From the NCBI GenBank assembly GCA_902524995.1, contig CABZFJ010000001.1, positions 186,001-250,000 on the forward strand: 64,000 bases of DNA. Direction: 5' to 3'. The notes below the pieces were generated by a model. The model was not told the origin of the DNA, did no database searches, and saw nothing but the letters and a program-made list of their open reading frames with translations. Source of the stretch: an uncultured Pelagibacteraceae bacterium (GTDB lineage Bacteria; Pseudomonadota; Alphaproteobacteria; Pelagibacterales; Pelagibacteraceae). Positions 20,398 to 30,887 of this stretch are shown piece by piece. Position 1 is the first letter of the stretch, and every line of letters begins with the position of its first letter. Position numbers and translations under genes: made by a program.

Positions 20398-21057
20398 TTA
20401 CATTGATTTTAGGGTTTCTATATTTTTTTTAATATCACCGTTATTTTCTTTGAATATTGTTGTTCCAGAAACTAATATATTTGCTCCCGCTAATATAACC
20501 TCTTTCGAATTAGAGAAATTTATTCCACCATCAACTTCAATATCAAATTTTAAGTTATTATCTTTTTTTATTTGATGAAGTTTTTTAATTTTTTTAATGA
20601 CTTCTGGTATAAATTTTTGACCACCAAAACCAGGATATACACTCATAATTAAAACTAAATCTATTTCTTTTAGTAATTTTTCAATGACTTTAACTTCCGT
20701 ATTTGGATTTAAGGATATACCTACTTTTTTTTTCAATTGTTTTATCAGTTTAACAGACTCAATCAAATTGTCGGTTGCCTCAGGGTGAATCGTTATTATA
20801 TCAGACCCTGCTTCAGCAAAATTTTTTATATATTTATGAACTGGTGAGATCATTAAATGTACATCAAAAGGTAATTTAGAATAATTTCTAAGTGTTTTTA
20901 TCACTGGAGGACCAATTGTAATATTGGGTACAAAATGTCCATCCATTACATCGACATGAATTAAATCTGCGCCACTGTCCTCTAATCTTTTAATCTCACT
21001 ACCTAATTGGCTAAAATCCGCAGAAAGTATTGAAGGAGAAATTTGTATATTTTTCAT
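20398..21057 (-). CDS. rpe: Ribulose-phosphate 3-epimerase
   Basis: ISPSILSADFSQLGSEIKRLEDSGADLIHVDVMDGHFVPNITIGPPVI. Confidence 0.97.
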   Translation of the reverse strand: MKNIQISPSILSADFSQLGSEIKRLEDSGADLIHVDVMDGHFVPNITIGPPVIKTLRNYSKLPFDVHLMISPVHKYIKNFAEAGSDIITIHPEATDNLIESVKLIKQLKKKVGISLNPNTEVKVIEKLLKEIDLVLIMSVYPGFGGQKFIPEVIKKIKKLHQIKKDNNLKFDIEVDGGINFSNSKEVILAGANILVSGTTIFKENNGDIKKNIETLKSM

Positions 21058-21104
21058 TAATAAATAAAAACTAGTACTATCAATTTTTTAATATATTTGA
21101 ATTA

Positions 21105-21440
21105 TTATTTACCAAATATTTTATAAATTTCTGCAGCTATTTCACTTTCTAATGGAAACGATAACATTCCCATAACAGAATAACCCATTAAATAAGGCAT
21201 TAAATAAAATCTAAACATATAAAAAAACCATGCAACATAAAGTGGGACTAGTGGTCCTATGATGAAACTAGGAGTTATGAATTTAAAAATTTTTATGATT
21301 GGATTTGTGTATTTCACAAATACTTTCATAAAAAAGAATTCAGAATCTTCTTTTTGAAAAATATTCATTGCTGATCTTCCAATTAAAGTCCACATAATAA
21401 TACCTAAAATGTAGTCTATTACTAAAATATATAACGGCAT
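21105..21440 (-). CDS. Conserved membrane protein, possibly YggT-like
   Basis: 111 aa, hydrophobic; YILGIIMWTLIGRSAMNIF..NPIIKIFKFITPSFI. Confidence 0.5.
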   Translation of the reverse strand: MPLYILVIDYILGIIMWTLIGRSAMNIFQKEDSEFFFMKVFVKYTNPIIKIFKFITPSFIIGPLVPLYVAWFFYMFRFYLMPYLMGYSVMGMLSFPLESEIAAEIYKIFGK

Positions 21441-21454
21441 TTATATGAAAAAAA

Positions 21455-21475
21455 TGGGGGCGGTATCCGCCCCCA
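21455..21475 (-). terminator. Rho-independent terminator downstream of the symporter gene
   Basis: TGGGGGCGG-TAT-CCGCCCCCA perfect 9-bp stem, followed on the minus strand by TTTTTTTT. Confidence 0.85.
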
Positions 21476-21486
21476 AAAAGTTTAAT

Positions 21487-23325
21487 TTAGTGTTGCTTAC
21501 CAAGTATTGTCTTGCCTGATGGAACACGAACTTCATCTACCATTTGTTGTGTAGCTTTATCTGGTTCTTCAGTCATTAAACTTACTACAACCATTACAAC
21601 TAAACAGACCGACGCTCCGATTATACCGAAACGTAAATGGTCAATACCTAACCAAGGTGCATTACCCATAAACTTAGGATACACATAAATTAGATAAGCT
21701 GTTCCTGATGCAAGACCTGCTATCATACCTGCTATTGCTCCTTGTCTTGTTGCTCTCTTCCACCATACACCAAGTATTAATGGGAAGAACAATCCTGACA
21801 TTGCAAAGTCAAATGCCCAAGCAACTGCACCAAGGATACTAGTGATCCTCATCGATGCAATGTATGCTCCAGCCGCACCAATAACTATTAAAAGCGCTCT
21901 AGCAACTAACAATCTTTTTCTTACATCCGCTTTTGGATCAATGATTTTGTAATAGATATCATGTGATAAAGCGTTTGCGATAGCAAGAATTAGACCATCA
22001 GCAGTTGACATCGCAGCAGCCATTCCTCCTGCAGCAACTAGTCCAGAGATTACGTATGGTAATCCTGCAACTTCAGGAGTTGCTAGTACAACTACGTCAC
22101 CTCTCATAAACCATTCATTTAACTGAAGAATACCATCTCCGTTAAAGTCTGCTATGAAGGCTTGTTTTACATTAATCCAAGCATTTACCCACTCAATTTG
22201 CATAATTTCAGCAATTGGTTTTCCAATGATACCTGTTGGTAAGTTTGGGTCTATCAGTGAGATTTTGGACAATGTTGCAAGCATTGGCGCTGAAGTATAA
22301 AGCAATGCAATAAAGAATAGTGACCATGCCACTGATTTTCTTGCAGCTTTAACACTTGGAGTAGTGAAGTATCTCATTAAAATGTGTGGTAAAGAAGCTG
22401 TTCCTACCATCATACATAGTGCTAATGAAATAAACTTCCATGCAGCCATTCCACCTTCTGGCACACCTGAGTGTGATACAGCGATAGATTTTAGGCCACC
22501 TGGCACACCTGCAGCTTTGATGTCTGCAGCAGCATTTTTAACTAATCCAAATTGCGATTCAAGTGCACCTAGTCTAGATACTTCCTCACCTAACATAAAG
22601 TGTGGAAAGAAACCAAAACCTGCTTTGTTACTTATCCAGAATACTGGAATTAAGTAAGCAACAATCAATACTATGTATTGTGCAACCTGTGTCCAAGTTA
22701 CCGCTCTCATTCCGCCTAGCATTGAACAAAGTAAAATACTTACTAGTCCAACCCAAACTCCTAATTCAAATGGAATACTTAGTGCTCTTGATGCAATTGT
22801 ACCTGTTGCGTTAATTTGAGCTGTTACATAAGTGAAAGATGCCAATGTTAAAACAACTACAGCGCAGAACCTTGCAAAGTTTCCGCCGTATCTTGTTCCA
22901 ATGAAATCTGGCACAGTATAACATCCAAATTTTCTTAAGTATGGTGCTAAAAGTGATGATACTAAAACGTATCCCCCAGTCCATCCGACTAAGAAAGCCA
23001 TATAAGTATAACCACCAAAGTAAATACCACCAGCCATTGCAACGAATGATGCACCTGACATCCAGTCAGCTGCAGTTGCCATTCCGTTAAATACTGTTGG
23101 CACCTGTCTTCCAGCAACATAATAAGCGTCAACTTGTACAGTTCTAGATAGATAGCCAATTATGGCATATATACAAACTGTAAAAGCTACAAACAAAATA
23201 CCAATTGTTTTTGCGGTCATACCTGCTTGTTCTGCTATAGCCATCAAAATGATGAATATAAAGAAGCCTCCAGTATATGTTCCGTAAATTTTTGGTAGGT
23301 TGTCAATGAAATTGCCTTTAAACAT
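21487..23325 (-). CDS. Sodium:solute symporter (SSS family, acetate/monocarboxylate-type large subunit)
   Basis: Multi-TM; YYVAGRQVPTVFNGMATAADWMSGASFVAMAGGIY; adjacent DUF4212 subunit and acs. Confidence 0.9.
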   Translation of the reverse strand: MFKGNFIDNLPKIYGTYTGGFFIFIILMAIAEQAGMTAKTIGILFVAFTVCIYAIIGYLSRTVQVDAYYVAGRQVPTVFNGMATAADWMSGASFVAMAGGIYFGGYTYMAFLVGWTGGYVLVSSLLAPYLRKFGCYTVPDFIGTRYGGNFARFCAVVVLTLASFTYVTAQINATGTIASRALSIPFELGVWVGLVSILLCSMLGGMRAVTWTQVAQYIVLIVAYLIPVFWISNKAGFGFFPHFMLGEEVSRLGALESQFGLVKNAAADIKAAGVPGGLKSIAVSHSGVPEGGMAAWKFISLALCMMVGTASLPHILMRYFTTPSVKAARKSVAWSLFFIALLYTSAPMLATLSKISLIDPNLPTGIIGKPIAEIMQIEWVNAWINVKQAFIADFNGDGILQLNEWFMRGDVVVLATPEVAGLPYVISGLVAAGGMAAAMSTADGLILAIANALSHDIYYKIIDPKADVRKRLLVARALLIVIGAAGAYIASMRITSILGAVAWAFDFAMSGLFFPLILGVWWKRATRQGAIAGMIAGLASGTAYLIYVYPKFMGNAPWLGIDHLRFGIIGASVCLVVMVVVSLMTEEPDKATQQMVDEVRVPSGKTILGKQH

Positions 23326-23582
23326 TAATCATCCTCCTTTTCGGTAAAACCAAACTCTTCATCTATTTTTTCTTGTCTATTTGCAAACCAAAAAATTAGG
23401 ACCACAAATGCAATGATGGAACCTTGCGCACACATGTAATACGCTAATGGATATCCCATAAAACTTGAAGTGTTTAGGTCAGAACCAAACATGAAGATCA
23501 GATAACCGAAAACAAACCAGATAATTAATGTAATAATCATTAATCCTTTAGTTTTTTCCCAGTGCTTTTCTTTGTTTGACAT
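23325..23582 (-). CDS. DUF4212 sodium/substrate symporter small subunit
   Basis: MSNKEKHWEKTKGLMIITLIIWFVFGYLIFMFGSDLN...PLAYYMCAQGSIIAFVVLIFWFANRQEKIDEEFG. Confidence 0.9.
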   Translation of the reverse strand: MSNKEKHWEKTKGLMIITLIIWFVFGYLIFMFGSDLNTSSFMGYPLAYYMCAQGSIIAFVVLIFWFANRQEKIDEEFGFTEKEDD

Positions 23583-23693
23583 TATTTTAATCCTCCCTAT
23601 AGGTTAAAGATATAATTCATACTCATTTAAAGCGATTTTTAAAGGGTAAAAAATGGCATATATTTATAGTAAAAGTAGTAATATCGGTTCCAA

Positions 23694-24323
23694 ATGGGCA
23701 TCAAATATAAATTAAAGCTCAAAGATTTGAAATTTGAGTATTTAAAGGAATATTTCATTCCATTCTTAAAATATTTCAAAAAAACAAAAAAAATTGAAAA
23801 CTATTCTGACTTAAAAGAATTTATCCAAAAAAAATCTGCATGGGTAAGCCAAGTCACTCTATATGGATATCTTAAAACAAGAATGGGAGCAAAATATGTA
23901 TTGATGTTTGAAGATGAGATATTTTTAGGCTCAATCAATAAAGCTAAATGGAATATTTATTCAACTGCTTTACAGGATTTAACATTTTATACCATCTCTT
24001 TCCTAAAAAATATCAGAAATCAACATGACACTGAAAAAGCTAATGAAATTTATATTGAAATTTTAGATAATGAACTTGAAAAAAATGAAATGCCAAAAGA
24101 AATATATGAAAATGCTAAAAAAAAATTTCTCGAAAGATATGAAAAAATTAATTGGAATGAATATCATGAATCACTACCATTTAACACAAGTGCTTTATCT
24201 TTATATGAATGGTCACCAATTGCTGAAGAATTAAAATCTTTAGACAAAAAAATAGTTTTGAATTCTATGGTCCTGAAATGGGATAATGTTAAAAAGGAAT
24301 TTATAGAATTAATAAATATTTAA
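23694..24323 (+). CDS. Conserved hypothetical protein of alphaproteobacterial type
   Basis: 209 aa; [42 protein letters not shown], resembles a widespread uncharacterised alphaproteobacterial family from memory. Confidence 0.6.
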   Translation: MGIKYKLKLKDLKFEYLKEYFIPFLKYFKKTKKIENYSDLKEFIQKKSAWVSQVTLYGYLKTRMGAKYVLMFEDEIFLGSINKAKWNIYSTALQDLTFYTISFLKNIRNQHDTEKANEIYIEILDNELEKNEMPKEIYENAKKKFLERYEKINWNEYHESLPFNTSALSLYEWSPIAEELKSLDKKIVLNSMVLKWDNVKKEFIELINI

Positions 24324-26341
24324 GTATTTTTTCTATTTTCAACTAAACTTTTTACAACACTTGGATCTGCCAACGTTGTTGTATCACCTAGTTGATCATG
24401 CTCATTTGCTGCAATTTTTCTAAGTATTCTTCTCATAATCTTACCCGATCTAGTTTTTGGAAGTCCAGGAGAAAATTGAATTAGATCTGGTGTTGCTATT
24501 GGACCAATTTGTTTTCTAACCCAAAGTTTTAAATCTCTCTCTAAATCTAAAGTTGACTTTTCTCCCACATTTAAAGTTACATAACAATACAAACCATTAC
24601 CTTTAATATCATGAGGATATCCAACTACAGCAGCTTCTGCTACTTTTGGATGCGCAACAAATGCACTTTCTATTTCGGCTGTTCCAAGATTGTGTCCTGA
24701 AACAATAATGACATCATCAACTCTTCCTGTGATCCAGAAATATCCATCTTTATCTCTCCTGCACCCATCTCCTGTAAAATATTTACCATCAAATTGAGAA
24801 AAATACGTATCAATGAACCTTTGATGATCGCCATAAACAGTTCGCATTTGACCAGGCCAAGATTGAGCGATACACAAACGACCCTCTGCTTCACCCTTTA
24901 AAACTTTTCCATCTTTATTAACTATTACTGGTTTAATCCCATAAAATGGTTTTGTCGCTGAACCTGGTTTCAAATTTATAGCCCCTGTTTGTGGACTAAT
25001 TAGTATTCCACCAGTTTCGGTTTGCCACCAAGTATCAACAATTGGACAATTAGAATCTCCGACAGTTTTATAATACCATTCCCAGGCTTCAGGATTGATT
25101 GGTTCACCTACGGTTCCTAATAATTTTAGTGATTTTCTTGAAGTTTTTTTAACAGGCTTATCACCTTCTCTCATTAAAGCTCTTATTGCTGTCGGAGCAG
25201 TATAAAAAATATTTACCTTAAATTTATCAACTATATGCCACCATCTTGAACTGTCAGGATAAGTTGGAATTCCCTCAAACATTATTGTTGTTGCACCATT
25301 CGATAATGGACCATAAATAATATAGCTATGACCAGTTACCCAACCAATGTCAGCCGTACACCAATAAATATCTTTAGGTTTATAATTGAATATATATTGA
25401 TGGGTCATTGAAGCATAAACCATATAACCACCAGTTGTATGCATCACCCCTTTTGGTTTACCTGTTGATCCTGATGTATATAAAATAAATAAAGGATCTT
25501 CTGCATTCATCTCTTCAGGCTCGCATTTATTGGAAACTTTTTTTGTTAATTCGTTATACCAAACATCCCTTCTTTCATCCCAGTTAATTCTATTTCCAGT
25601 TCTTTTGACAACAACACATTTTTTAACATTTGGACAATTAACCAAAGCTTCATCAGCAATCGATTTTAGAGGAATTAATTTTCCTCCTCTTACACCTTCA
25701 TCTGCCGTAATAAGATAATCAGACTCACAATCATTTATTCTGCCAGAAATACTATCTGGAGAAAATCCTCCAAAAATTATTGAATGAACAGCACCTATTC
25801 TTGCACAAGCTAACATAGTATACGCAAGCTCAGGTATCATAGTAAGATAAATTGTAACTCTATCTCCTTTTTTTACTCCTAATTCTTTGAGACCATTTGC
25901 TGCCTTAGAAACTTCTTTGTGTAATTCTTTGTAAGATATTTTTTTTTGTACTTTCGGATCATCTCCAACCCAAATAATAGCAGTTTTGTCTTTGTTTTTT
26001 TTTAAATGTCTATCAATACAATTTGCTGATGCATTTAGAGTACCGTCGTAAAACCATTTTATCTTAACATCCGATTTACTATATTTAACATCTTTAATTT
26101 TTGTATAGGGCTTTATCCAATTAATTCTTTTTCCTTCTTTTTTCCAAAATCCATCGTTATCTTTTATTGAAGCTTTATATTTTTTTTCATACTGAGATTT
26201 ATTTACTAGAGCTTTGCTGATCCAATCTTTCTTTGTTTTATATATAAGTTCTCTTTCTTGCTTTGGTGCAAAAGACTTTAGCTTAGATTTCTTTTTGGTA
26301 ATTATTTTTTTCTTTCTTTTTTTAGCTTTTTTTTTTAGCAT
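24320..26341 (-). CDS. acs: Acetyl-CoA synthetase
   Basis: [37 protein letters not shown]; polybasic N-terminal extension. Confidence 0.96.
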   Translation of the reverse strand: MLKKKAKKRKKKIITKKKSKLKSFAPKQERELIYKTKKDWISKALVNKSQYEKKYKASIKDNDGFWKKEGKRINWIKPYTKIKDVKYSKSDVKIKWFYDGTLNASANCIDRHLKKNKDKTAIIWVGDDPKVQKKISYKELHKEVSKAANGLKELGVKKGDRVTIYLTMIPELAYTMLACARIGAVHSIIFGGFSPDSISGRINDCESDYLITADEGVRGGKLIPLKSIADEALVNCPNVKKCVVVKRTGNRINWDERRDVWYNELTKKVSNKCEPEEMNAEDPLFILYTSGSTGKPKGVMHTTGGYMVYASMTHQYIFNYKPKDIYWCTADIGWVTGHSYIIYGPLSNGATTIMFEGIPTYPDSSRWWHIVDKFKVNIFYTAPTAIRALMREGDKPVKKTSRKSLKLLGTVGEPINPEAWEWYYKTVGDSNCPIVDTWWQTETGGILISPQTGAINLKPGSATKPFYGIKPVIVNKDGKVLKGEAEGRLCIAQSWPGQMRTVYGDHQRFIDTYFSQFDGKYFTGDGCRRDKDGYFWITGRVDDVIIVSGHNLGTAEIESAFVAHPKVAEAAVVGYPHDIKGNGLYCYVTLNVGEKSTLDLERDLKLWVRKQIGPIATPDLIQFSPGLPKTRSGKIMRRILRKIAANEHDQLGDTTTLADPSVVKSLVENRKNT

Positions 26342-26355
26342 GAGTTATAAATTTT

Positions 26356-26769
26356 TCAGATACTACCCATCTTCAAAATAATTTTCCAGCATTTAGTGTC
26401 AATTGGCATGACAGACAGTCTGCTTTGTTTTATTAGTGCAATATCTTTTAAATCTATATTTTTTTTAATGTTTTCAAGAGAAACTGGTGTTTTTAGTTTA
26501 TTTTTGTACTTAACTCTTACTGCTACAAATCGTTTATCTTTATCTGTTGGGTCGATAAATGCTGTTTTAATTACTTTAACAATTCCAACGATTTCTTTAC
26601 CAATATTTGAATGGTAAAAAAAACAAAGATCACCCTTCTCCATTTTTTTTAAATTATTTGCTGCTTGATAATTTCTTACACCATCCCAGTCGGCACCTTT
26701 TGCACCAACCTTTAATTGTTGATCTATCGACCAAACATTAGGCTCTGATTTGAGTAACCAATAATTCAT
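26356..26769 (-). CDS. EVE domain protein
   Basis: MNYWLLKSEPNVWSIDQQLKVGAKGADWDGVRNYQAANNLKKMEKGDLCFFYHS. Confidence 0.93.
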   Translation of the reverse strand: MNYWLLKSEPNVWSIDQQLKVGAKGADWDGVRNYQAANNLKKMEKGDLCFFYHSNIGKEIVGIVKVIKTAFIDPTDKDKRFVAVRVKYKNKLKTPVSLENIKKNIDLKDIALIKQSRLSVMPIDTKCWKIILKMGSI

Positions 26770-27839
26770 TACAAAACTACACCAGCTCCTTTTAAAAATT
26801 TAGCACTTGCATCCAAAACTAATCTTGGACTAGCTTCTAAATCCATATTATCAAATTTCTTTATTTTATATTTTTCTAGACCTACCAATGCGATCATAGC
26901 TGCGTTGTCCCCACATAGTTTAATATCTGGAAAAAATATATTAAAGCCATTCTCATTACTCATTTCGATTAGTTTTTTTCTTATACCTTTGTTTGCCGCA
27001 ACTCCTCCCGCAACAACAAAAGATTTTTCTTTAAATGAGTTTTTTAAAAATTCTTTATAAGCAATCTTAGATTTAATATACAATATTTCTTCGATAGTTT
27101 TTTGAAAAGACGCTGCTAAATCATATTTTTCTTGTTCTGAATTTATATATTTTGTTATTCTTAATATTGCAGTTTTAAGTCCTGCAAAAGATAAATTGCA
27201 TCCACCTTTATTAATTATTGGTTTGGGTAATTTATATTTATTTGGATCACCCCTTTCTGCAAATTTTTCTAACTTTGGACCACCTGGAAATTCTATTCCT
27301 AAAAGTTTTGCAGTTTTGTCAAATGCTTCTCCTAAAGCATCATCAATTGTAGTTCCTAATCTTATGTAACTACCTAATCCATTCACAATTAAAAATTGAC
27401 TGTGTCCACCCGAAATTAACAGAAGTAAATAAGGATAATTAATATTAGTTTGAAGTCTTGGACTTAAAGCATGACCCTCTAGATGATTAACACCAATAAA
27501 TGGAACCTTTAAAGATGATGCGAGTGATTTTGCAAAATTTAAACCAACACTAAGACAAATTATTAAACCAGGTCCAGACGTTGCGGCAACTGCGGAAATT
27601 TTATCAAGAGTTATACCACTCTCATCCAAAGCTTTTTTTGCAATTAAATTAATTTTTTCAATATGTGACCTTGCGGCTAATTCTGGAACAACTCCACCAA
27701 ATTCTTTATGAATGTCAAATTGACTTGAAACTATATTTGATAAAATTTTTGGTATACCACTTTCGTTATCTTGAATAATTGAAACCGCTGTTTCGTCACA
27801 ACTAGTCTCAATTCCTAATATTATTGGGCTTTTATTCAT
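26769..27839 (-). CDS. tsaD: tRNA N6-adenosine threonylcarbamoyltransferase TsaD
   Basis: ILGIETSCDETAVSI, NHLEGHALSPRL, LLISGGHSQ. Confidence 0.97.
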   Translation of the reverse strand: MNKSPIILGIETSCDETAVSIIQDNESGIPKILSNIVSSQFDIHKEFGGVVPELAARSHIEKINLIAKKALDESGITLDKISAVAATSGPGLIICLSVGLNFAKSLASSLKVPFIGVNHLEGHALSPRLQTNINYPYLLLLISGGHSQFLIVNGLGSYIRLGTTIDDALGEAFDKTAKLLGIEFPGGPKLEKFAERGDPNKYKLPKPIINKGGCNLSFAGLKTAILRITKYINSEQEKYDLAASFQKTIEEILYIKSKIAYKEFLKNSFKEKSFVVAGGVAANKGIRKKLIEMSNENGFNIFFPDIKLCGDNAAMIALVGLEKYKIKKFDNMDLEASPRLVLDASAKFLKGAGVVL

Positions 27840-27897
27840 AATTTATTTTTTATAATTAATACAATTAATCTATAAGAATGTAATAGAAATAACTTTT

Positions 27898-28809
27898 ATG
27901 AAAAGAGCTAATCTTGTAATTGGGACACGTGGAAGTAAGTTAGCAATGATTTACGCAGAAAATGTGAAAAAAGAACTAAAAAAATATTTTTCTAAAGAGA
28001 TTGAATTAAAAAAAATAGTAACAATTGGAGATCAAAAGAAAAAAGAGAGATTATCTGAGATAGGAGGCAAAGGATTATTTTCAAAACAAATTGAAAAAGA
28101 TTTATTAAATCAAAATATAGATATTGCAGTACATGCTTTCAAAGATATGCCTACTCAAGAAACTGAAAATCTTTTAACTAATAATTTTTTAAAAAGAAAT
28201 TCCCCTAATGAAATTTTAATAAGTAAAAATAATATAAAATTTGAGGATTTAGAGCCAAACTCAATTATTGGCACATCATCATATAGACGAGAATATCAAC
28301 TTAAGAAAAAAAGACCCAACTTAAAATATAAACTTATCAGAGGAAATGTTGATACTAGAGTTCAAAAGTTAGAAAAAGGTGAATATGATGCAATAATACT
28401 CTCAAAAGCAGGAGTAGATGCTTTAAATTTACAACATAAAATTTCACAAGAATTTAGTGTTGATGAACTTATACCTTGTGCTGGTCAAGGAATTATAGCA
28501 ATTCAATGCAGAGAAGATGATGATGAAACTAAAAAATTACTTGAAAACATTAATGATCAAGAAACAAGAACTGTCGCAAAAGCAGAAAGAGAGGTCTTAA
28601 AAGTTCTTGAAGGAGATTGCGATACTGCAGTAGGTGTATTTGCAAAATCTAATGGTAAAAAAGTAGATCTATTGACCGAATTGTTTTCTGTTGATGGAAA
28701 AAATAGATATTTCATAAAAAAAAGTCTTCAAAAAGATAATATTGAGTCTACTAGTAGAATGGTGGGAGAAGAGCTTAAATTAGAATCAAAGGGTTCTTAT
28801 AAAAATTAA
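27898..28809 (+). CDS. hemC: Porphobilinogen deaminase
   Basis: LVIGTRGSKLAMIYAENVKKEL; GDCDTAVGVFA. Confidence 0.96.
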   Translation: MKRANLVIGTRGSKLAMIYAENVKKELKKYFSKEIELKKIVTIGDQKKKERLSEIGGKGLFSKQIEKDLLNQNIDIAVHAFKDMPTQETENLLTNNFLKRNSPNEILISKNNIKFEDLEPNSIIGTSSYRREYQLKKKRPNLKYKLIRGNVDTRVQKLEKGEYDAIILSKAGVDALNLQHKISQEFSVDELIPCAGQGIIAIQCREDDDETKKLLENINDQETRTVAKAEREVLKVLEGDCDTAVGVFAKSNGKKVDLLTELFSVDGKNRYFIKKSLQKDNIESTSRMVGEELKLESKGSYKN

Positions 28810-28810
28810 A

Positions 28811-29509
28811 ATGCATATTTTATTAACCAGACCATTAGATGATAGTAAAGAATTAATTTTAAAATTTACTTCGATGAAACATAAAGTTTCACATTTACCC
28901 TTGTTACAAATAAAAAAAATAGAAACACAAGAAATAGATTTTAGCCAATTCAAAGGTGTCATTTTCACGAGTGCTAATTCTTTAAAAAATTTAAATATCT
29001 CAAAAATAGATAAAAAAATAATTTGTTTTTGTGTTGGTATTGCAACAGAAAGAAAGGCAAAAGAATTAGGTTTTCAAAGTATTTTCTGTGCTGAAGGTAA
29101 CGTAAATAATCTTAAAGAATTAATTTTACAAAACTTTGACCCAAAGATTGGACCAATTGCCTACATTAGTGGAGAAACTGTTTCTTATAATCTTGATCAA
29201 GACTTAATTTCAGAAAACTATGTCATCAAGAGAATTATAAATTATACTGCAATACCCAATGAAAATTTAAGTGATGACTTTTTAAAAGATATCAAATCTT
29301 CTGTGCCAGAAATTGTTTACATATATTCTGAAAATAGCGCGAAAACATTTTTTAATTTAATAAAAAAATATAATTTAGATAATATTTGGATGGAAACTAA
29401 CCTAATGTGTATGGGCGAAAAAGCATCATCAGCATTGAATGATATAAAATGGAAAAAAATTTTTCTTTTTAACTCTGGTGAAGAGGAGTTTTTGCTATAT
29501 AAAATTTAA
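28811..29509 (+). CDS. hemD: Uroporphyrinogen-III synthase
   Basis: MHILLTRPLDDSKELI...GVIFTSANSLKNL; follows hemC. Confidence 0.85.
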   Translation: MHILLTRPLDDSKELILKFTSMKHKVSHLPLLQIKKIETQEIDFSQFKGVIFTSANSLKNLNISKIDKKIICFCVGIATERKAKELGFQSIFCAEGNVNNLKELILQNFDPKIGPIAYISGETVSYNLDQDLISENYVIKRIINYTAIPNENLSDDFLKDIKSSVPEIVYIYSENSAKTFFNLIKKYNLDNIWMETNLMCMGEKASSALNDIKWKKIFLFNSGEEEFLLYKI

Positions 29510-29511
29510 AA

Positions 29512-30597
29512 ATGGACGTTTTAAATAAACTAAATGAGTTATTTTTATCTGTTTGGAAGCAGGGAATTCTTGGGGTAGATTTCTTTCAGATAATTGTAGG
29601 TCTTGGAATATTTATATTATTTTTAATATTTAGAGGTCTAATTAGCAAACTTGTAATAAAAAAATTAGAATTAATTTCAAAAAGAACATCCAATAAATTA
29701 GATGATACTTTTGTAAAATCAATGGAAGGTCCTGCTAGGTTTCTTCCAATTGTTCTTGGTGTCTTTTTTGCCAGTTACTATATGTCATTCGATAATGAGA
29801 CTAGGGGTTTCATAGATAACGTTAACAGAACTTTAATAACAATTTTAATATTTTGGATAATACATCAGATAGTTGAGCCTATATCATATATTTTAAGTGG
29901 ATTAGATAAAGTCCTGACAAAAGAATTAATAGGCTGGATTATAAAGTCTCTTAAAATTTTAATTTTTATTTTAGGCGCAGCTGCTGTACTTGAGTTATGG
30001 GGAATTAAAATTGGACCAATAATTGCAGGATTAGGTTTATTTGGAGTAGCAGTAGCATTAGGTGCACAAGATTTATTTAAAAATCTAATTTCTGGTATTT
30101 TAGTTTTAGTTGAAAAAAGATTTAGAATTGGTGATTGGATTAAAGTTGAGGGAGTTATCGAAGGGGTTGTTGAGAATATTGGATTTAGATCAACTGTTAT
30201 AAGAAAATTTGATAAATCACTGGCAATTATTCCTAATTTTCAATTTGCAGAAAATGCAGTGATTAATAACACGAGAAAGACTAACTGGGCTATTAGCTGG
30301 ATAATAACTCTTCAATATGACACCACTATTGATCAATTGAAAACAATAAGAGACGAAATTGAAGATCACATAAATAAAGGTGAAGATTATGACCAATCTG
30401 TAGGAGTCGCTGTAAGAATAGATAAGTTTTCAGATAGCTCGATTGATATGTATGTTAGATGTTTTACAAAAACAAATAGTTGGACTAATTATTTACAAGT
30501 AAAAGAAAATTTGGCACTTGAAATAAAAAAAATTGTTGAAGGTAAGGGGGCTGCCTTTGCATTCCCAAGTCAGTCCATCTATGTCGAAAAAAAATGA
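29512..30597 (+). CDS. Mechanosensitive ion channel (MscS family)
   Basis: GLGLFGVAVALGAQDLFKNLISGILVLVEKRFRIGDWIKVEGVIEGVVENIGFRSTVIRKFD. Confidence 0.94.
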   Translation: MDVLNKLNELFLSVWKQGILGVDFFQIIVGLGIFILFLIFRGLISKLVIKKLELISKRTSNKLDDTFVKSMEGPARFLPIVLGVFFASYYMSFDNETRGFIDNVNRTLITILIFWIIHQIVEPISYILSGLDKVLTKELIGWIIKSLKILIFILGAAAVLELWGIKIGPIIAGLGLFGVAVALGAQDLFKNLISGILVLVEKRFRIGDWIKVEGVIEGVVENIGFRSTVIRKFDKSLAIIPNFQFAENAVINNTRKTNWAISWIITLQYDTTIDQLKTIRDEIEDHINKGEDYDQSVGVAVRIDKFSDSSIDMYVRCFTKTNSWTNYLQVKENLALEIKKIVEGKGAAFAFPSQSIYVEKK

Positions 30598-30884
30598 TCG
30601 CTATATTTTATTTAGCACTTCAAATTTTGAAACTTTATTCATATGTCGTCATTGCTAATGTCGTTATAAGTTGGTTAGTTGCTTTTAATATATTAAATAC
30701 AAGTAATCGGTTTGTATATTTAATATTAGATTTTACTTTTAAAATGACAGAGCCGATTTTAATGAGAATTAGAAGATTTTTACCTAACCTTGGAGCTTTT
30801 GATATTTCACCTATCGTACTTCTTTTGTTGATATGGTTTATAGAAATGTGTATGAAGCTCTACATTGCACCACTAATATTTTAA
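30594..30884 (+). CDS. YggT family membrane protein
   Basis: VVIANVVISWLVAFNILN...ILDFTFKMTEPILMRIRRFLPNLGAFDISPIVLLLLIWFIEM. Confidence 0.92.
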   Translation: MIAIFYLALQILKLYSYVVIANVVISWLVAFNILNTSNRFVYLILDFTFKMTEPILMRIRRFLPNLGAFDISPIVLLLLIWFIEMCMKLYIAPLIF

Positions 30885-30887
30885 TAA

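Noticed and set aside
22364-22814. Two plus-strand ORFs opposite the SSS symporter
   Set aside because: Antisense shadows, no independent evidence.
24670-24894. Minus-strand second-frame ORF in acs
   Set aside because: Out-of-frame translation of acs.
30594-30884. YggT as part of a novel mechanosensitive system with MscS
   Set aside because: Overlapping genes but both are common housekeeping families; compaction explains adjacency.
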